A stretch of 64,000 nt of DNA from Myotis daubentonii. Lineage: Eukaryota > Chordata > Mammalia > Chiroptera > Vespertilionidae. Location of the stretch: assembly GCF_963259705.1 (NCBI RefSeq), contig NC_081842.1, forward strand, positions 34,561,796 through 34,625,795, given 5' to 3'. Position 1 is the stretch's first letter; the number at the start of each line of letters is the position of its first letter. The notes beneath the pieces are model-generated. The model was not told where the DNA came from. It made no database searches and saw only the letters and a list, made by a program, of their open reading frames with translations. Shown in pieces: positions 1 to 12,510 of this stretch. Both the position numbers and the translations under genes were made by a program.

Positions 1-14
1 ATAGATAGATAGAT

Positions 15-74
<60 letters not shown>

Positions 75-75
75 T
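1..75. repeat. (GATA)n microsatellite
   Basis: Near-uninterrupted tetranucleotide array cut by the window edge. It abuts the A-rich/CT-rich side of a minus-strand SINE, so it probably grew from the SINE tail. Confidence 0.95.
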
Positions 76-210
76 GGAGAGATATATTTGTTGTCTACTT
101 CTTTATGCATTCACTGGTTGATTCCTGTATGTGCCCTGACTGGGGATCAAATATGTAACCTTGATGTATTGGGACGGTGCTCTAACCAATTGAGCTACTC
201 AGCCAAGGCC
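76..210 (-). mobile_element. Old bat tRNA-derived SINE, minus strand
   Basis: On the minus strand the sequence opens with a tRNA-like head that keeps the A-box-like GTAGCTCAATTGG at 186-198, followed by a degenerate B-box region and the ACATACAGGAATC-type body. This resembles the older chiropteran SINE group rather than the younger Ves copies with a GGTTTGGCTCAGTGGATAGA head. It is diverged, with no clear target duplication. It is not a functional tRNA gene. Confidence 0.7.
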
Positions 211-1384
211 AAATCTCATCATTTTAGCAAGGTTGTGCTCTGCCTATAACTCATTGTATCTTAACTAAAACAGTTTAAAATGAGTCCTCAAATATAAATA
301 ATATAAATAAGATATTTAAAGACTCCTATGTTACTTTAGGAGAGTTTATCTTTTCAATTAAAACTGAAAAATTTGCAAACTGAAAATATTACTCTATTAC
401 ATGTGCAGCTATTAAATATGAGTTTTGCTAAAAAGATGAGTAATATTTTAACAGATAATTAATACTGTTTTAAGATTTGCATAAATCTTAGAAGATATGC
501 AATAAAAATGAAAAATGTTAGTATGGATGCTGAAGAGCTGTGTAACTTTATTTAATCACACAAACACATTGAGATGTTAGTTATTATTTAAATCTCAGTA
601 GGTTGCAAACTGTCCTGAGTAAGAATGAGGTATTGCTAATATATCACTTATTAGTTCCAATATTGTTTTTCCAGACTGACATGACTAAACACAAATACTT
701 TAATACACTAAGGAGAAATGGAAGTAAAATAAAATGTAATTTATTACTTACGGTTTTCAGATGTTCTACTCTACCCATGTATAACCTAATCTATTGATAT
801 ATTTTTTAAAAAGTCAGATGAATGACCCTTTGGGTTAAATGATTCATTAATTAGTAAAGCAGGTGTGTTAGAAATATAGTGGAAATGTTATTTCACCATT
901 GAAAGTGCTCATATAATAAAGGAAAGTATTATTAATATAAGTTAGAGTTGAAAACTCTAACCTTTTGTTCCATTCAGATTTGGACTAAATATTGTATCTT
1001 ATTATACAAGAAAAATAGAAGGCACAGTCTAAAGAAAGTCTACCCAATATAACAGGTGTGGATTGTTCCTGGTTGAAAAGTTACCGCAACATCCACCAAC
1101 CCCCTAATTCATTTTCACCCTCAGCCATCTTCAAACTTGTAAAAAGGTGTGTGTGCCATCTCATTTGCTGTAACTCTCTCCCAACCTCAGAACAGGAACC
1201 ATTAGTTCATCTTCCTTTTTAAAAAGATTTGTCAGTCTCTAGGCTAACCTATGGGTCTTAAACTGTGCTTCACAAAGTCATTTAGAAGGCACCTAAATGA
1301 AAGAGGAAGGACTATTGAGGAAAACAACTTAAGTTCTCTAGGCCTCCAATAGCTTTTCCATTCTCAGTTAAGAGAGAAAATGAT

Positions 1385-1415
<31 letters not shown>

Positions 1416-2970
1416 GAAATGTTTGAAAATCATTGTTTTAGCACTTCGTACCTGGTTGACAAGTATATAAAACAGGTTTAAAATTAGAAGTTTATAGTTT
1501 CACATGTTGAATTATCAATTCAAGTAACATAACGAAAGTGATTGGAACTGCACCTATGTGTTTCAATGTCAAGTTCTATTGTTGACTCATTTTTCAACTA
1601 AGATGCTTTCTTCAAATTTTGCGAATCTAAATGAGGTAAACCTAAGAAATCCACCAAAGCAACCTGGAATTCACCCGGAGCTCATAGCAACAGATTTCAT
1701 TCCAATTTGATGCTTAATTTAATAGAGTAGAAAATAATGCAGTTTGTTTTCGTAATCTGTTGTTTTGTCGTAGTGATTTATTTTTTCTGTGTTCAAGTTC
1801 ACTGGAATATATTTGGAGATATTCGTGTTTTGTTTTGTTTTTCATCAGTCTGATGACTGTTTTTCTATGTTTTGAGTATAAGCAAATTTCATTTATTTTA
1901 CTCTAGAAAAATAATTATTTCATAACAAGTTGAAATTAATGAATTCCCATTTCACTTAAGAGATTATTAAGGTATATTCCCAGTTGGATTGTAGTCTTCT
2001 CATTGAAGGAAGCAATTAAGTATGTATGAATCCTATGACCTGTCTCAAATCATATAATAAATTATCATCAAAATGATAAAAGAAACTGGAGACTTTAAAA
2101 AACTAGTATGTATTCTCAACATGATGTTCCTCTCTATATAAAAACTTTGTCAATACATATACAGTAGTTTCTCAAATTACATTGCTTTGTTCATCATCAT
2201 TTTGTTGCAGTGTTGATGATATGCTGTAGGAACTTAACTCTTGTTTATATCAATTAACCTATGGTAAAATTGGTTTCATTACACATTGTTTTATTTAAAA
2301 TCACAGAACTTATCAAGGATGCTATGTCAGGACTCACTGTACCAACTTTGACAATGGAAGAATTAAGTGCTGTTTATCATTGCGAATTGTAGTAGTTGGT
2401 GTAATTTGAATCACTTGATTGACTGAAACAGACACTTAGGATCTGGCTATTCTTACTGGCCACACACTTTCTATCCTAAGCAGAACATGTTTCCCTGTGC
2501 CTTTCTGAGCCCATTAGACAGCACCATCAGGTTCAGGGCCTTAGCAGCCAGAGGGGTGCTACATGCTTCCTAAGTCTTTCTAATGACTATTAGCTAAATT
2601 TATCACTTACAAAATAAGGTTTTAAGGAAACAGCCACACATTGATCCAGGCTATTACCACTAAAATCTTTAGAAAAGAATATAGGAATAGATTTTCTTTC
2701 TGACTTGGTGTAAAAACCACCAAGTTTAAAGGAAAAAATATATTTTTATACGTTTGATAAGTTTTCATAAATAAACTATCCTTAGACTTCAAGTGGAAAG
2801 AACCAGGCAAGCATAGGTTATTTGCCAAGCATGAGAGAAGAAAAAATCTAAATATAGTTTAGGCGATATGCCTCTAGCTGCATGTTTACTAAAATAAGTT
2901 CAAAAAGAATATTTAATCATTTGTTTGTATGGCACCTTAAAATGAATGCTTTAAGGTATGTGCCCTAAGA
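211..2970. other. AT-rich unique sequence, no gene seen
   Basis: No open frame longer than about 70 codons and no recognisable repeat apart from a (GA)n tract at about 1384-1416. I see no promoter or exon that I can support. Confidence 0.6.
1384..1416. repeat. (GA)n microsatellite
   Basis: Purine dinucleotide run interrupted once by AA. Confidence 0.9.
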
Positions 2971-3201
2971 CAGGGATGGCGAACCTTTTGAGCTCGGCAT
3001 GTCAGCATTTTGAAAAACCCTAACTTAACTCTGGTGCCGTGTCACATATAGAGATTTTTTGATATTTGCAACCATAGTAAAACAAAGACTTATATTTTTG
3101 ATATTTATTTTATACATTTAAATGCCATTTAACAAAGAAAAAATCAAAAAATGAGTTCGTGTGTCACCTCTGACACGTGTGTCATAGGTTTGCCATCACC
3201 G
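2971..3201. mobile_element. Non-autonomous hAT element (MITE)
   Basis: The element begins CAGGGATGGCGAACC, and its far end read on the other strand is CGGTGATGGCAAACC, a terminal inverted repeat of about 15 bp with three differences. The flanks CCCTAAGA and GCCTAAGA fit an 8-bp hAT target duplication with one mismatch. The interior is AT-rich and non-coding. CAGGG(G/A)TGGCGAACC termini are typical of hAT MITEs in bats; the subfamily was not determined. Confidence 0.75.
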
Positions 3202-3459
3202 CCTAAGAGAACCATGTCATGGAAGAAGGCAATCATTTTTTTATTTTGGATGGAGTGGGAGGGAATGGGCACTCTGGGGAGGACTTGATGGCTTATTAGA
3301 CATATGTTTGTGAAAGGTATCTGGAATGACTCAGGAATGAGGCAATTATTTCAATTCAAGTTGTGTTCAGACAAAAACAAAAATATTGAATTGCAACATG
3401 TGCTAATCAAATACATATCAAGTGACTAGCAAATTATAGCAACCTTTTAGCATAATTTA

Positions 3460-3600
3460 AAACATATTTTATTTTTTATTTGAATTTATTGTGGTAACAT
3501 AGGTTAATTCTGTAATACACCATCTGTATATTGTATTGTGTGTTCACCACCCCAAGTTATGTATCTTTCCATCACTATTTTAATTTTTGTCTACTATCAG
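3460..3600 (-). mobile_element. Old L1M 3' UTR fragment
   Basis: Contains the pattern 'tttattgtggtaacat ... gtgttcaccacccc ... ccatcac', which is the reverse complement of mammalian L1M-type 3' UTR. Heavily diverged and short. Confidence 0.45.
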
Positions 3601-3864
3601 CTCAAGTGATAAAACAGCTCAATATGAGAAAGTAGAAAAAGAAAATCTGTTGTCTGAACTCTTCCTTTTAACAATAATATCATGATCATAAAACCATTTA
3701 AAATACCCAAAATAAGATGATTGTCTGATGAAAATTTCTAGATAGCCTATAAGCTCTGTAGTCAATGGGCTAATATATCCCATAGGCCAGTGGACCAGAG
3801 GTCACAAACTTGAGGCTTACAGGCACATGTTAGTATAGACAACACAGTTCCTGCTCTGATTATT

Positions 3865-4400
3865 GACTGCTGCATAACAAACCAACCCAAAATGCAGTGG
3901 TTTAAAAAACAGTATATTTTTGTCCGGCTGTATAGCTCAGTGGTTGAGTGTTGATCCATGAGCCAGGAGGTCAGGGCACATGCCAGGGTTGTGGGCTTGG
4001 TCCCCAGTAGGGGGTGCGCAGGAGGCAGCTGATCAATGATTCTCTCTCATCATTGATATTTCTCTCTCTCTCCCTCTTTCTTCTTCCCTCTGAAATCAAT
4101 AAAAAATAATTTTAAAAGAAAATAGTTAATTAAAAAATTACTTTTTAGCTGTCTCATGGTTCTGTGCTTGACTGGACTTATCTGGATGGTTTTAATTTGG
4201 GTCCTGCAGTTAGATGGGCCCTGTGGTTCTAGTCATCTGAAGACTTGAGTGGCTTCCAAAGTTATTTCTTCACTCACCTGTCAGATGCCCTGGTGTTTCT
4301 CTGTGAAGACTTGCTCAGCAGCAGAGCAGCCTGTACTTCTTAACAAGAGTCAGGAAGCTGAGATTACAAGTCATATTTAGGACCAGCTATCTTAAAAAAG
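3865..4400. mobile_element. Old mammalian repeat split by a Ves SINE
   Basis: The motif at 3868-3907 (GACTGCTGCATAACAAACCA, then AACCCAAAATGCAGTGG) and the continuation after the SINE (CTCATGGTTCTGTGCTTGACTGG, then a leucine-rich GC patch) match a common ancient interspersed repeat in placentals. I recognise the pattern but cannot name the family with confidence. Confidence 0.4.
3922..4115 (+). mobile_element. Ves-type SINE, plus strand
   Basis: tRNA-like head (TATAGCTCAGTGGTTGAGTG), tRNA-unrelated body with CCCCAGTAGGGGGTG, CAGGAGGCAGCTGATCAATG, a CT-rich tract and an AATCAATAAAAAATAA tail. It is diverged from the young consensus and part of the B-box side is deleted. Confidence 0.85.
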
Positions 4401-5924
4401 AAATGGAGTTAATGTTGAATATTAAAAATTAGAAATGTTTAATTTAAGAAGATCCACATTTCTGCCTTCCCTTAACAATGGGAATCTCTGGCAAGAGTTA
4501 CCTGTAGCTGAGTAATGGCGTACTCTTTTAGACACAGTGTGAAAGCTCCCCCAAATCTGTACCTGGTCCATTTCATACTTATGTTGCCTTTCTGGCCACT
4601 GCAAGCAGTTGGCTTTGAAACCTTTGTTGGGTTACTAGCAAAAAGTGATTTTTTTAAAATGATGTAAATATAAATTATATGTGTAGTATTCTAAATGTGA
4701 ATATATTTTAAAATGTGATGGTGTGCATCTGTTATCCCCCCTCTGATTTCACTTGTTTTCCTTTTAAGATAACGATGGATTTGATTCAGTGAAAATACAA
4801 TATGATTTACTTTGACAAAACGGGAATAAATTACAATGCTTGTGTTTTCTAACAGGGGCTCATTCATAGCTAATTTCACATAATAAATTTTACCATGATG
4901 GCATAGATTATTATCTAATTATTTTAATTATGGTTGCTCTTGTTTGTGGATAATAGTCTAAAACAACATAGGATAAAAAAAGCAAATGAGCAAGGAAAAC
5001 AGTTCTGACCAATGAACATTTTACAAACCATATTTTATAGATTTTCAAAGCTATGTGATGTGTAAGATAGTTTAAAGAAACCAAGATTTGGGTGTATGAA
5101 AGCTAATATTTCTATGATCAAATAATCTTATAGTGATTTACAAAGATTTCATATAATTATTGCATAAGTAGTTATGTTCAGTGTATATTTTCTATATTTT
5201 AATAGTAATTTCAAAATTAAAGTGGTGCATAAATTATAAGGATTTCTTTAAATTTCTTTGATCATTTAAAAACTATGAAATTATAATACTTTCCTTTTAT
5301 AATTATTGACTAATTTAATTTCCACATGAATATCAAAAGTAAAAATGTAGTCCAATTAAAATATGTAAGAAAATAAAATGTTCTTCATACAAATACCACA
5401 TAATTTACTTTAAAACCAATCAACTCACAATTTAATGGCTATGACTAATTGACTCTCAACAAATTTTCATATATAATGTTAACTTTATTAGGAAATATAC
5501 TTTTAATTTAAAAAGACCATTCTCTTCATGCATCTAAACATATTTGTGCACATTCTGAATTGAGAAGTTATTCTTAGGAAATAGATAAATACCTTAAATA
5601 TGATGTTTAATAAAATCTATAATACTTTCATAGAATTATTTAAAATTTTATTCTAAGTGAGCATTGGCTGAAATTTTCCAAGCTAGTTTATTTAAATTAA
5701 TTTTGCACACTTCTTCAAGTACTGCAGAGGTTTTTCTTCTCAGAACAAGGCAGATGGCAGATTTTGGGTAAAAGTAATTGGAAAAAAAGAAACTGGAAGG
5801 CTTTTATTAAAAAATAACTGCATAGCCTTTTTTTCTAATGCTCTGTATCTTCTCTGGAAGGCAATTTCATTGAATAATATAGTGAGACTTTAATGAGATA
5901 GTTATAGGTGTACAGTCACAGCAC
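4401..5924. other. AT-rich unique sequence, nothing recognised
   Basis: Only short chance open frames. No repeat, exon or RNA gene that I can support. Confidence 0.55.
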
Positions 5925-6115
5925 ACAGATTGCTTGGGGTTGGATATCATGAGCAAGTTCCTTAACCTCTTCATTCTTCAGTTTCCTCATCTGACAATTG
6001 GAAAGAGTCACAGTGCCCATTTCATAGGGCTGTTCTGAGATTTGAATACATTACTTTGTGAAAAGCTTTTAGTACACTGACTAGCATACAATCAGTGTTA
6101 TATAACTTTTTGCTA
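5925..6115 (+). mobile_element. MIR SINE, plus strand
   Basis: Contains the MIR core in order: 'gagcaagttccttaacctct', 'cagtttcctcatctg', 'tcatagggctgttctgag', and a 'gcttttagtacactgactagcata' 3' part. Strong divergence is expected for this ancient family. Confidence 0.8.
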
Positions 6116-7330
6116 TCTCCATCATTGTCATTATTATTGTTTCACGTATACCTTGTTGTTTTTTGAAACTGTAGTCTTGCCTTGTTATTTTTAAAAATCA
6201 GTCTTGCCTAAAAAGCTAAAAGATGAAATAGATGTTCTAATCCAATATTTGCAGTCTTCATTTGAGTACATTTTAAAGTTTTGCCATATAGAGCTTAGAA
6301 GAGAGTAGGAAAATGAGTGGGAAGGTGGAAAAAATCAATTAATATCCATGGCTGCTAGAGTCTGGGAGAGGGCGAAGAACAAGAGTGGAGGTTGCACTCT
6401 TTAGTAGAGAGGCCCACAATGGTAACTGTGTTCTTCCAACTAAACTGTCAAACCTCTGGAATGTCAACATTTTCCAAAGTTTTCGGAATCAGTACTTCTG
6501 AAGGAAGCAATGCACATCTGCATCCCAAATGATCGTGCACGGTCCACTCTAATCTGGATTGAGCTGACAACATGCCTAGTATGGAGGTACTATATTGTGC
6601 TCCTTTTCTTCTCCTTTCAGAGGTGCATTTCACAGAGAATGGAACCCCTGTCTCACTTAAACTTTACTGATCCCTGTGGTTTGAAAATCTCAGGGGTGGA
6701 TTAAACATCTTCCAACATGAAGCAATCTTGAGGAAATATTTTTAAAGTTTTCTGAGTGATGTATGAAACAATTTCACTCTCTTAGCTCATTAAATCTTCA
6801 CTATTCAGCTGATGAATGAATTTTTTTATGATGAATGAATTTAAACAAAAAATCTTCAAAGCACTAAACAGAGAAAATATTGGTGATTGTATTGACAAAG
6901 AGAATGGCTGAGTAAAAATCCTTTTACAAGTCAGTTAATTTTCAGTTCTTTCTTTTCAACAAAATTGAAGGCAGTGTTAATTGAGCTGTCAGCTGAGAGG
7001 TCATTAACAGTAATTTTATATTATAGATTACTGTATAATTTCTGGCACATAATTTGGAAGGAGTTCAAAGAATTGAATGACATTTCTATAACAAAACTCC
7101 TTCTGTTCACATTTTGTTATTTATGTGAATTATTTTTTCTCCAGACTGACATATATAAATAAAAACTAACCATAAAATGTAAGTTGAAAACTATTTTATT
7201 AAAATGATAAAAATATTCAGCCATTAATATATGAACAGATAGGAGATAAAAGGGCCATCTATCTCATTGAGAAATTAATTTTTCAACTTTTTTATTTTTA
7301 TGTTAAGTAATTATTAAAAGTTATATTATT
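6116..7330. other. AT-rich unique sequence, nothing recognised
   Basis: Short open frames on both strands around 6450-6700 overlap each other and show no homology that I recognise. Confidence 0.5.
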
Positions 7331-7531
7331 GCCCAGCCAACATGGCTCAGTGGTTGAGTGTTGACCTATGAACCAGGAGGTCTCAGTTCAATTCCCTGTC
7401 AGGTCATATGCCCGGGTTGCACGCTCTATCTCCAGTTGGGGGCATGCAGGAAGCAGCAGATCAGTGATTCTCTCTCATCATTGAGTTTCTATCTCTCCCT
7501 CTCCCTTCCTCTCTGAAATCAATTAAAAAAA
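7331..7531 (+). mobile_element. Ves-type SINE, plus strand
   Basis: Head GCCCAGCCAACATGGCTCAG, tRNA B-box-like 'ggtctcagttcaattccc', body 'ccagttgggggcatgcagga', CT tract, and AATCAATT tail running into an (AT)n microsatellite. Older, diverged copy. Confidence 0.85.
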
Positions 7532-7534
7532 ATA

Positions 7535-7571
<37 letters not shown>

Positions 7572-7578
7572 ATATATG
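7532..7578. repeat. (AT)n microsatellite on a SINE tail
   Basis: Alternating AT tract directly following the SINE A-rich tail, with one CA interruption. Confidence 0.85.
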
Positions 7579-7911
7579 ATATTACCAAATTTTGGTATAT
7601 AATATTATTTATTATTATAAATATTATACATAATATATATGTTATATTATTTGTTTTCTTCAAATATATACTAATTATATTATGCTAAAAGGTAAATCTG
7701 GAAGAAAATATTAACAATTAAATTACCATTGAGCACAGGAATTTTTTTATTTGTTTCTATTTGTATACATATTTGTGTGGCAGAAAATTATAAAAGTATA
7801 ATCAATAGAGCGCTTTCAAATGCAAACTTTATTCCATCAAAATATAATGTTGTGGGACAGGTGAAATAAAAATTCAAAGAGAAAAAGAAATTATGCAAAA
7901 ATATTTTCACT

Positions 7912-10900
7912 GTTTTTTTTGTTTGTTTGTTTGTTTTTTGCTTAAAGTATTACAAAGGGTATTACATATGTGTCCTTTTTTCCCCCCCGCCCTTGACTGT
8001 CCCCTAGCCTCCCCTATCCCCCGGTGTCTTATGTCCATTGGTTATGCTTATATGCATGCATACAAGCCCTTTGGTTGATCTCTTACCCCCCTCCCTCCTG
8101 CCCCCCAACCCTCCCCGGCCTTCCCGCTGCAGTTTGACAATCTGTTTGAGGCAGCTCTGCCTCTGTATCTATTATTGTTCAAAAGTTTATAATGGTCTCT
8201 ATTATCCATGAATGAGTGAGATCATGTGGTATTTTTCCTTCATTGACTGGCTTATTTCACTTAGCATAATGCTCTCCAGTTCCATCCATGCCGTTGCAAA
8301 TGGTAAGAGTTCCTTCCTTTTCACAGCAGCATAGTATTCCATCGTGTAGATGTACCACAGTTTTCTAATCCATTCATCTACTGATGGGCACTTAGGCTGT
8401 TTCCAGATCTTAGCTATGGTGAATTGTGCTGCTATGAACATAGGGGTGCATATATCCTTTCTGATTGGTGTTCCTGATTTCTTGGGATATATTCCTAGAA
8501 GTGGGATCACAGGGTCAAATGGGAGTTCCATTTGTAGTTTTTTGAGGAAACTCCATACTGTCTTCCATAGTGGCTGCACCAGTCTGCATTCCCACCAGCA
8601 GTGCACGAGTGTTCCTTTTTCTCCACATCCTCTCCAGCACTTGTCGTTTGTTGATTTGTTGATGATAGCCAGTCTGACAGGTGTGAGATGGTACCTCATT
8701 GTCGTTTTGATTTGCATCTCTTGGATGATTAGTGATTTTGAACATGTTTTCATATGTCTCTTGGCTTTCTGAATGTCCTCTTTTGAAAGGTGTCTATTTA
8801 GGTCCTTTGCCCATTTTTTGATTGGATTGTTTATCTTCCTTTTGTTAAGTTGTATGAGTTCCCTATAAATTTTGGAGATTAGGCCCTTATCAGATATGAC
8901 ATTGGCAAATATGTTTTCCCACACAGTGGGTTTTCTCATTGTTTTGTTGATGGTTTCTTTTGCTGTGCAAAAGCTTTTTATTTTGATGTAGTCCCATTTG
9001 TTCATTTTCTCTTTAGTTTCAAGTGCCCTAGGAGCTGTATCAGTGAAGAAATTGCTTCGGCATATGTCTGAGATTTTGTTGCCTTTGGATTCTTCTAGAA
9101 TTTTTATGGTTTCCTGTCATACAGTTAAGTCCTTTATCCATTTTGAGTTTATTTTTGTGTATGGTGTAAGTTGGTGGTCTAGTTTCATTTTCTTGCATAT
9201 ATCTGTCCAATTTTCCCAACACCATTTATTGAAGAGACTATCTTGGCTCCATTGTATGTTCTTGCCTCCTTTGTCAAATATTAATTGAGCATATTGGTTC
9301 GGGCCAATTTCTGGGCTCTCTATTCTATTCCATTGATCTATATGCCTATTCTTGTGCCAGTACCAGGCAGTTTTGAGAACAGTGGCTTTGTAATACATCT
9401 TGATATCTGGTATTGAGATCCCACCTACTTTGTTCTTTTTCAGGATTGCTGCAGCTATTCGGGGTCTTTTTTTATTCCAGATGAATTTTTGGAGAGTTCG
9501 TTCTAGATCTGTGAAGTATGCCGTTGGTATTTTAATGGGAAGTGAGTTGAATTTATAGATTGCTTTGGGTAGTATGGACATTTTAATGATGTTGATTCTA
9601 CCAATCCATGAACACGGTATGTTCTTCCATCTGTTTATGTCTTCCTCTATCTCTTTTTTCAACATCCTGTAGTTTTCTGAGTAGATGTCTTTTACCTCTT
9701 TAGTTAAGTTTATTCCTAGGTAGCTTAATTTTTTTGGTGCGATGGTAAGTGGGATTGTTTTTATAATCTCTCTTTCTGAAAGTTTGGTGTATAGAAATGC
9801 CTCAGATTTCTTGGGGTTAATTTTGTATCCTGCTACATTGCCAAATTCATGTATTAAGTCTAGTAGCTTTTTGATGGAGTCTCTAGGGTTTTGTATGTAT
9901 AATATCATGTCGTCTGCAAATAAGGACAGTTTTACTTCCTCTTTTCCAATTTGGATGCCTTTTATTTCTTCTTCTTGTCTAATTGCAATGGCTAACACTT
10001 CCAGTACTATGTTGAACAGGAGTGGTGAGAGTGGGCATCCCCTGTCTTGTTCCTGTTCTTAGGGGAAATGGTGTTAGTTTTTGTCCACTTAGTATGATGT
10101 TGGCTGTGGGCCTGTCATATATGACTTTTATTATGTTGAGGTATGATCCTTCTACTCCCGCCTTACTGAGAGTTTTTATAAAAAATGGGTGTTGAATTTT
10201 GTCAAATGCTTTCTCTGCATCAATTGATATGACCATGTGGTTTTTTTCTTTCAATTTGTTTATGTGATGTATCACGTTTATTGATTTGCGGATATTGTAC
10301 CATCCTTGCATCCCTGGGATAAATCCTACTTGGTCATGGTGTATTATCTTTCTGATGTACTGCTGGATCCGATTTGCGAAGATTTTTTTGAGGACTTTGG
10401 CATCTATGTTCATGAGGGATATTGGCCTGTAATTCTCTTTCATTGTGTTGTCTTTACCTGGTTTTGGTATTAGGGTGATGCTGGCTTCATAGAATGAGCT
10501 TGGAAGTGTTCCATCCTCTTGGATTTTTTGTAGTAGTCTGAGGAGGATAGGTTTTAGTTCTTCCTTGAATGTTTGGTAAAACTCCCCTGTGAAGCCATCT
10601 GGTCCTGGGCTTTTGTTTGATGGAAGCTTTTTGATGACTGCTTCAATTTCTTCCATAGTTATTGGCCTGTTGAGATTTTTAGATTCTTCCTGATTGAGTT
10701 TTTTAATGTTGTATTTTTCTAGGAATTTGTCCATTTCCTCCAGGTTGTCTAGTTTGTTGGAGTAGAGCTGTCCATAGTAATTTTTAACAATCATTTGTAT
10801 TTCTGTGGGGTCTGTTGTTATTTCGCCTCTATCATTTCTGATTTTGCTTATTTGGCTCATCTCTCTTTGCTTTTCGGTGAGTCTGGCTAGAGGTTTGTCA

Positions 10901-11797
10901 ATCTTGTTTATCCTTTCAAAGAACCAGCTCTTGGTGTCATTGATTTTCTGTATTGTTTTTTTGGTCTCTATGTCATTTATTTCTGCTCTAATCTTTATTA
11001 TCTCCTTCCTTCTGCTCACTCTGGGGTTTTCTTGTTGCTCTCTTTCTAATTCTTTGAGTTGTAGAGTTAGATGATTTACTACCATTTTTTCTTGTTTTTT
11101 GAGATAGGCCTGTAGAGCTATAAACTTCCCTCTCAGGGCTGCTTTCATTGTGTCCCATAGGTTTTGGATTGTTGTGTTTTCATTGTCATTAGTTTCCAGG
11201 ATGTTTTTAATTTCTTCTTTGATCTCATTGGTAACCCATTCAATATTTAATAACATGCTATTCAGCTTCCAAGTGTTTGAGTATTTGGGGTTGTTTTTAT
11301 TGTAGTTTAATTCTAATATTATCCCATCATGGTCTGAGACGATGCTTGGTATGATTTCAATCTTCTTGAATTTGGGGATACTTTGCTTGTGACCCAATAT
11401 GTGGTCTATTTTTGAATATGTCTTATGAGCACTTGAGTAGAATGTATATTCCGCGGCTTTGGGGTGAAGTGTTCTGAAGATGTCAAGTCCATCTGATCTA
11501 GTGAGTCATTTAGGATTGCTGTTTCTTTGCTGATTGTTTGTCTAGAGGACTTATCCAGTGCTGTCAGTGGTGTATTAAAGTCCCCTACTATGATTGTATT
11601 GTTGTCGATCTCTCCTTTGATATCTTCCAGGAGTTTTTTTTATGAATTTGGGTGCTCCTGCATTGGGTGCATATATGTTTACCAGGGTTATATCTTCTTG
11701 TTGTATTGATCCCTTTAGTATTATGAAGTGGCCTTCCTCATCTCTTGTTATGGCCTTCACTTTGAGGTCTATTGAATTAAGTCTCACAGATAAGAAG
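7912..11797 (-). mobile_element. 5'-truncated L1 retrotransposon, minus strand
   Basis: A bat L1 lies on the minus strand. The T-rich run at 7912-7947 is its poly(A) tail, 7948-8201 is a 3' UTR that is G-rich on the coding strand, and 8202-11787 holds ORF2 remnants. The 5' end breaks off inside the endonuclease domain near 11797, where unrelated sequence begins. There is no ORF1 and no 5' UTR. I could not find a convincing target duplication. The same 3' UTR and ORF2 tail recur at 59841-60560, 51592-51818 and 63755-64000, so several members of one L1 lineage are present here. Confidence 0.95.
8202..11787 (-). pseudogene. L1 ORF2 (endonuclease/reverse transcriptase), disabled
   Basis: ORF2p nicks target DNA and reverse-transcribes L1 RNA. 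Four frames are visible on the minus strand. 11787-11575 holds a late endonuclease part with the ITLVNIYAPN motif. 11397-9979 (472 codons) holds the linker and early reverse transcriptase, with [11 protein letters not shown] and DAEKAFDKI. 9998-9117 (293 codons) starts just before the catalytic [10 protein letters not shown] motif. 9005-8202 (267 codons) is the C-terminal region with the Cys-containing segment and [12 protein letters not shown]. Lesions: frameshifts between 11575 and 11397, an apparent extra G in the G-run near 10040, and a TGA at about 9108-9117 that is the only stop between 9998 and 8202. The N-terminal endonuclease catalytic residues are missing through 5' truncation. The element cannot encode active ORF2p. 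Confidence 0.95.
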
Positions 11798-11833
11798 GCT
11801 TATTACTGGTGGGGTGAAGTCCTTATCCCCACC

Positions 11834-12510
11834 TGTTGCTAGTGGGAGTAGAATTCTTGCAATATCCTGAGAAAAATAATTTTATGAGACTCACACTGGA
11901 GAACAAGTGATTTTTTATTTGCATGGAATTAAATCTCTGAGTTTCCAAGATCCCATGGCCCGTAGTCCAGTCATAGAAGTGTAGCAGTGGCTTCAATCGG
12001 GTTAGCTAGAATCAGAGCCAGTGTGCAGAGTTTCCATTCCATGTCTGGACAATCCCATACAGCATCAGGCTAGCTTAATTTGTGTTTCTTCCTGCAGTCC
12101 AGCAGTGCATTGCATGTGTGGTTCACAGGGCCACATGGCTATGGAGAAAACACAGCAAATGCAAGGAAGCAGGAACGAGAGAGCCCATGAATCAAGAACA
12201 ACAAGAGGCAAGAGCGTGAACTCCTTTGTTGAGGGGATTATGTATTCCCAAATTTTTGAGAGCTTGCAGTGGCCATACCCATTCTGATCTCTGTTCCCAG
12301 GTGTGACTTCCCTTCCCTAGTCACCCTGACTTCACTGCACAGGTGTCTATCTCCCCTTTGGTGGACTCCTTCCTCCAGTGATCTGCAGGGAATGGGCTGA
12401 GTGAGAAGTTGCAGCTCCCTGGTGAAGCTGCCCAAGTGACTGCCTATAATATCTGGCCTCTCCTCTGCTCCTTTCCTATAATTATTCACTTGCTAATTAC
12501 AATGCTATCA
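11834..12510 (-). mobile_element. Possible solo LTR, minus strand
   Basis: Read on the minus strand, this block of about 0.7 kb has a moderate-GC body, an AATAAA signal near 11918 and a CTAGCAACA end resembling an LTR 3' CA terminus. It differs in composition from the AT-rich flanks and from the adjacent L1. I found no matching TG...CA pair with a flanking 4-6 bp duplication and no gag, pol or env remnant. It could instead be another old repeat or unique sequence. Confidence 0.3.

Noticed and set aside
8350..8772. 140-codon plus-strand open frame
   Set aside because: Antisense shadow of L1 ORF2.
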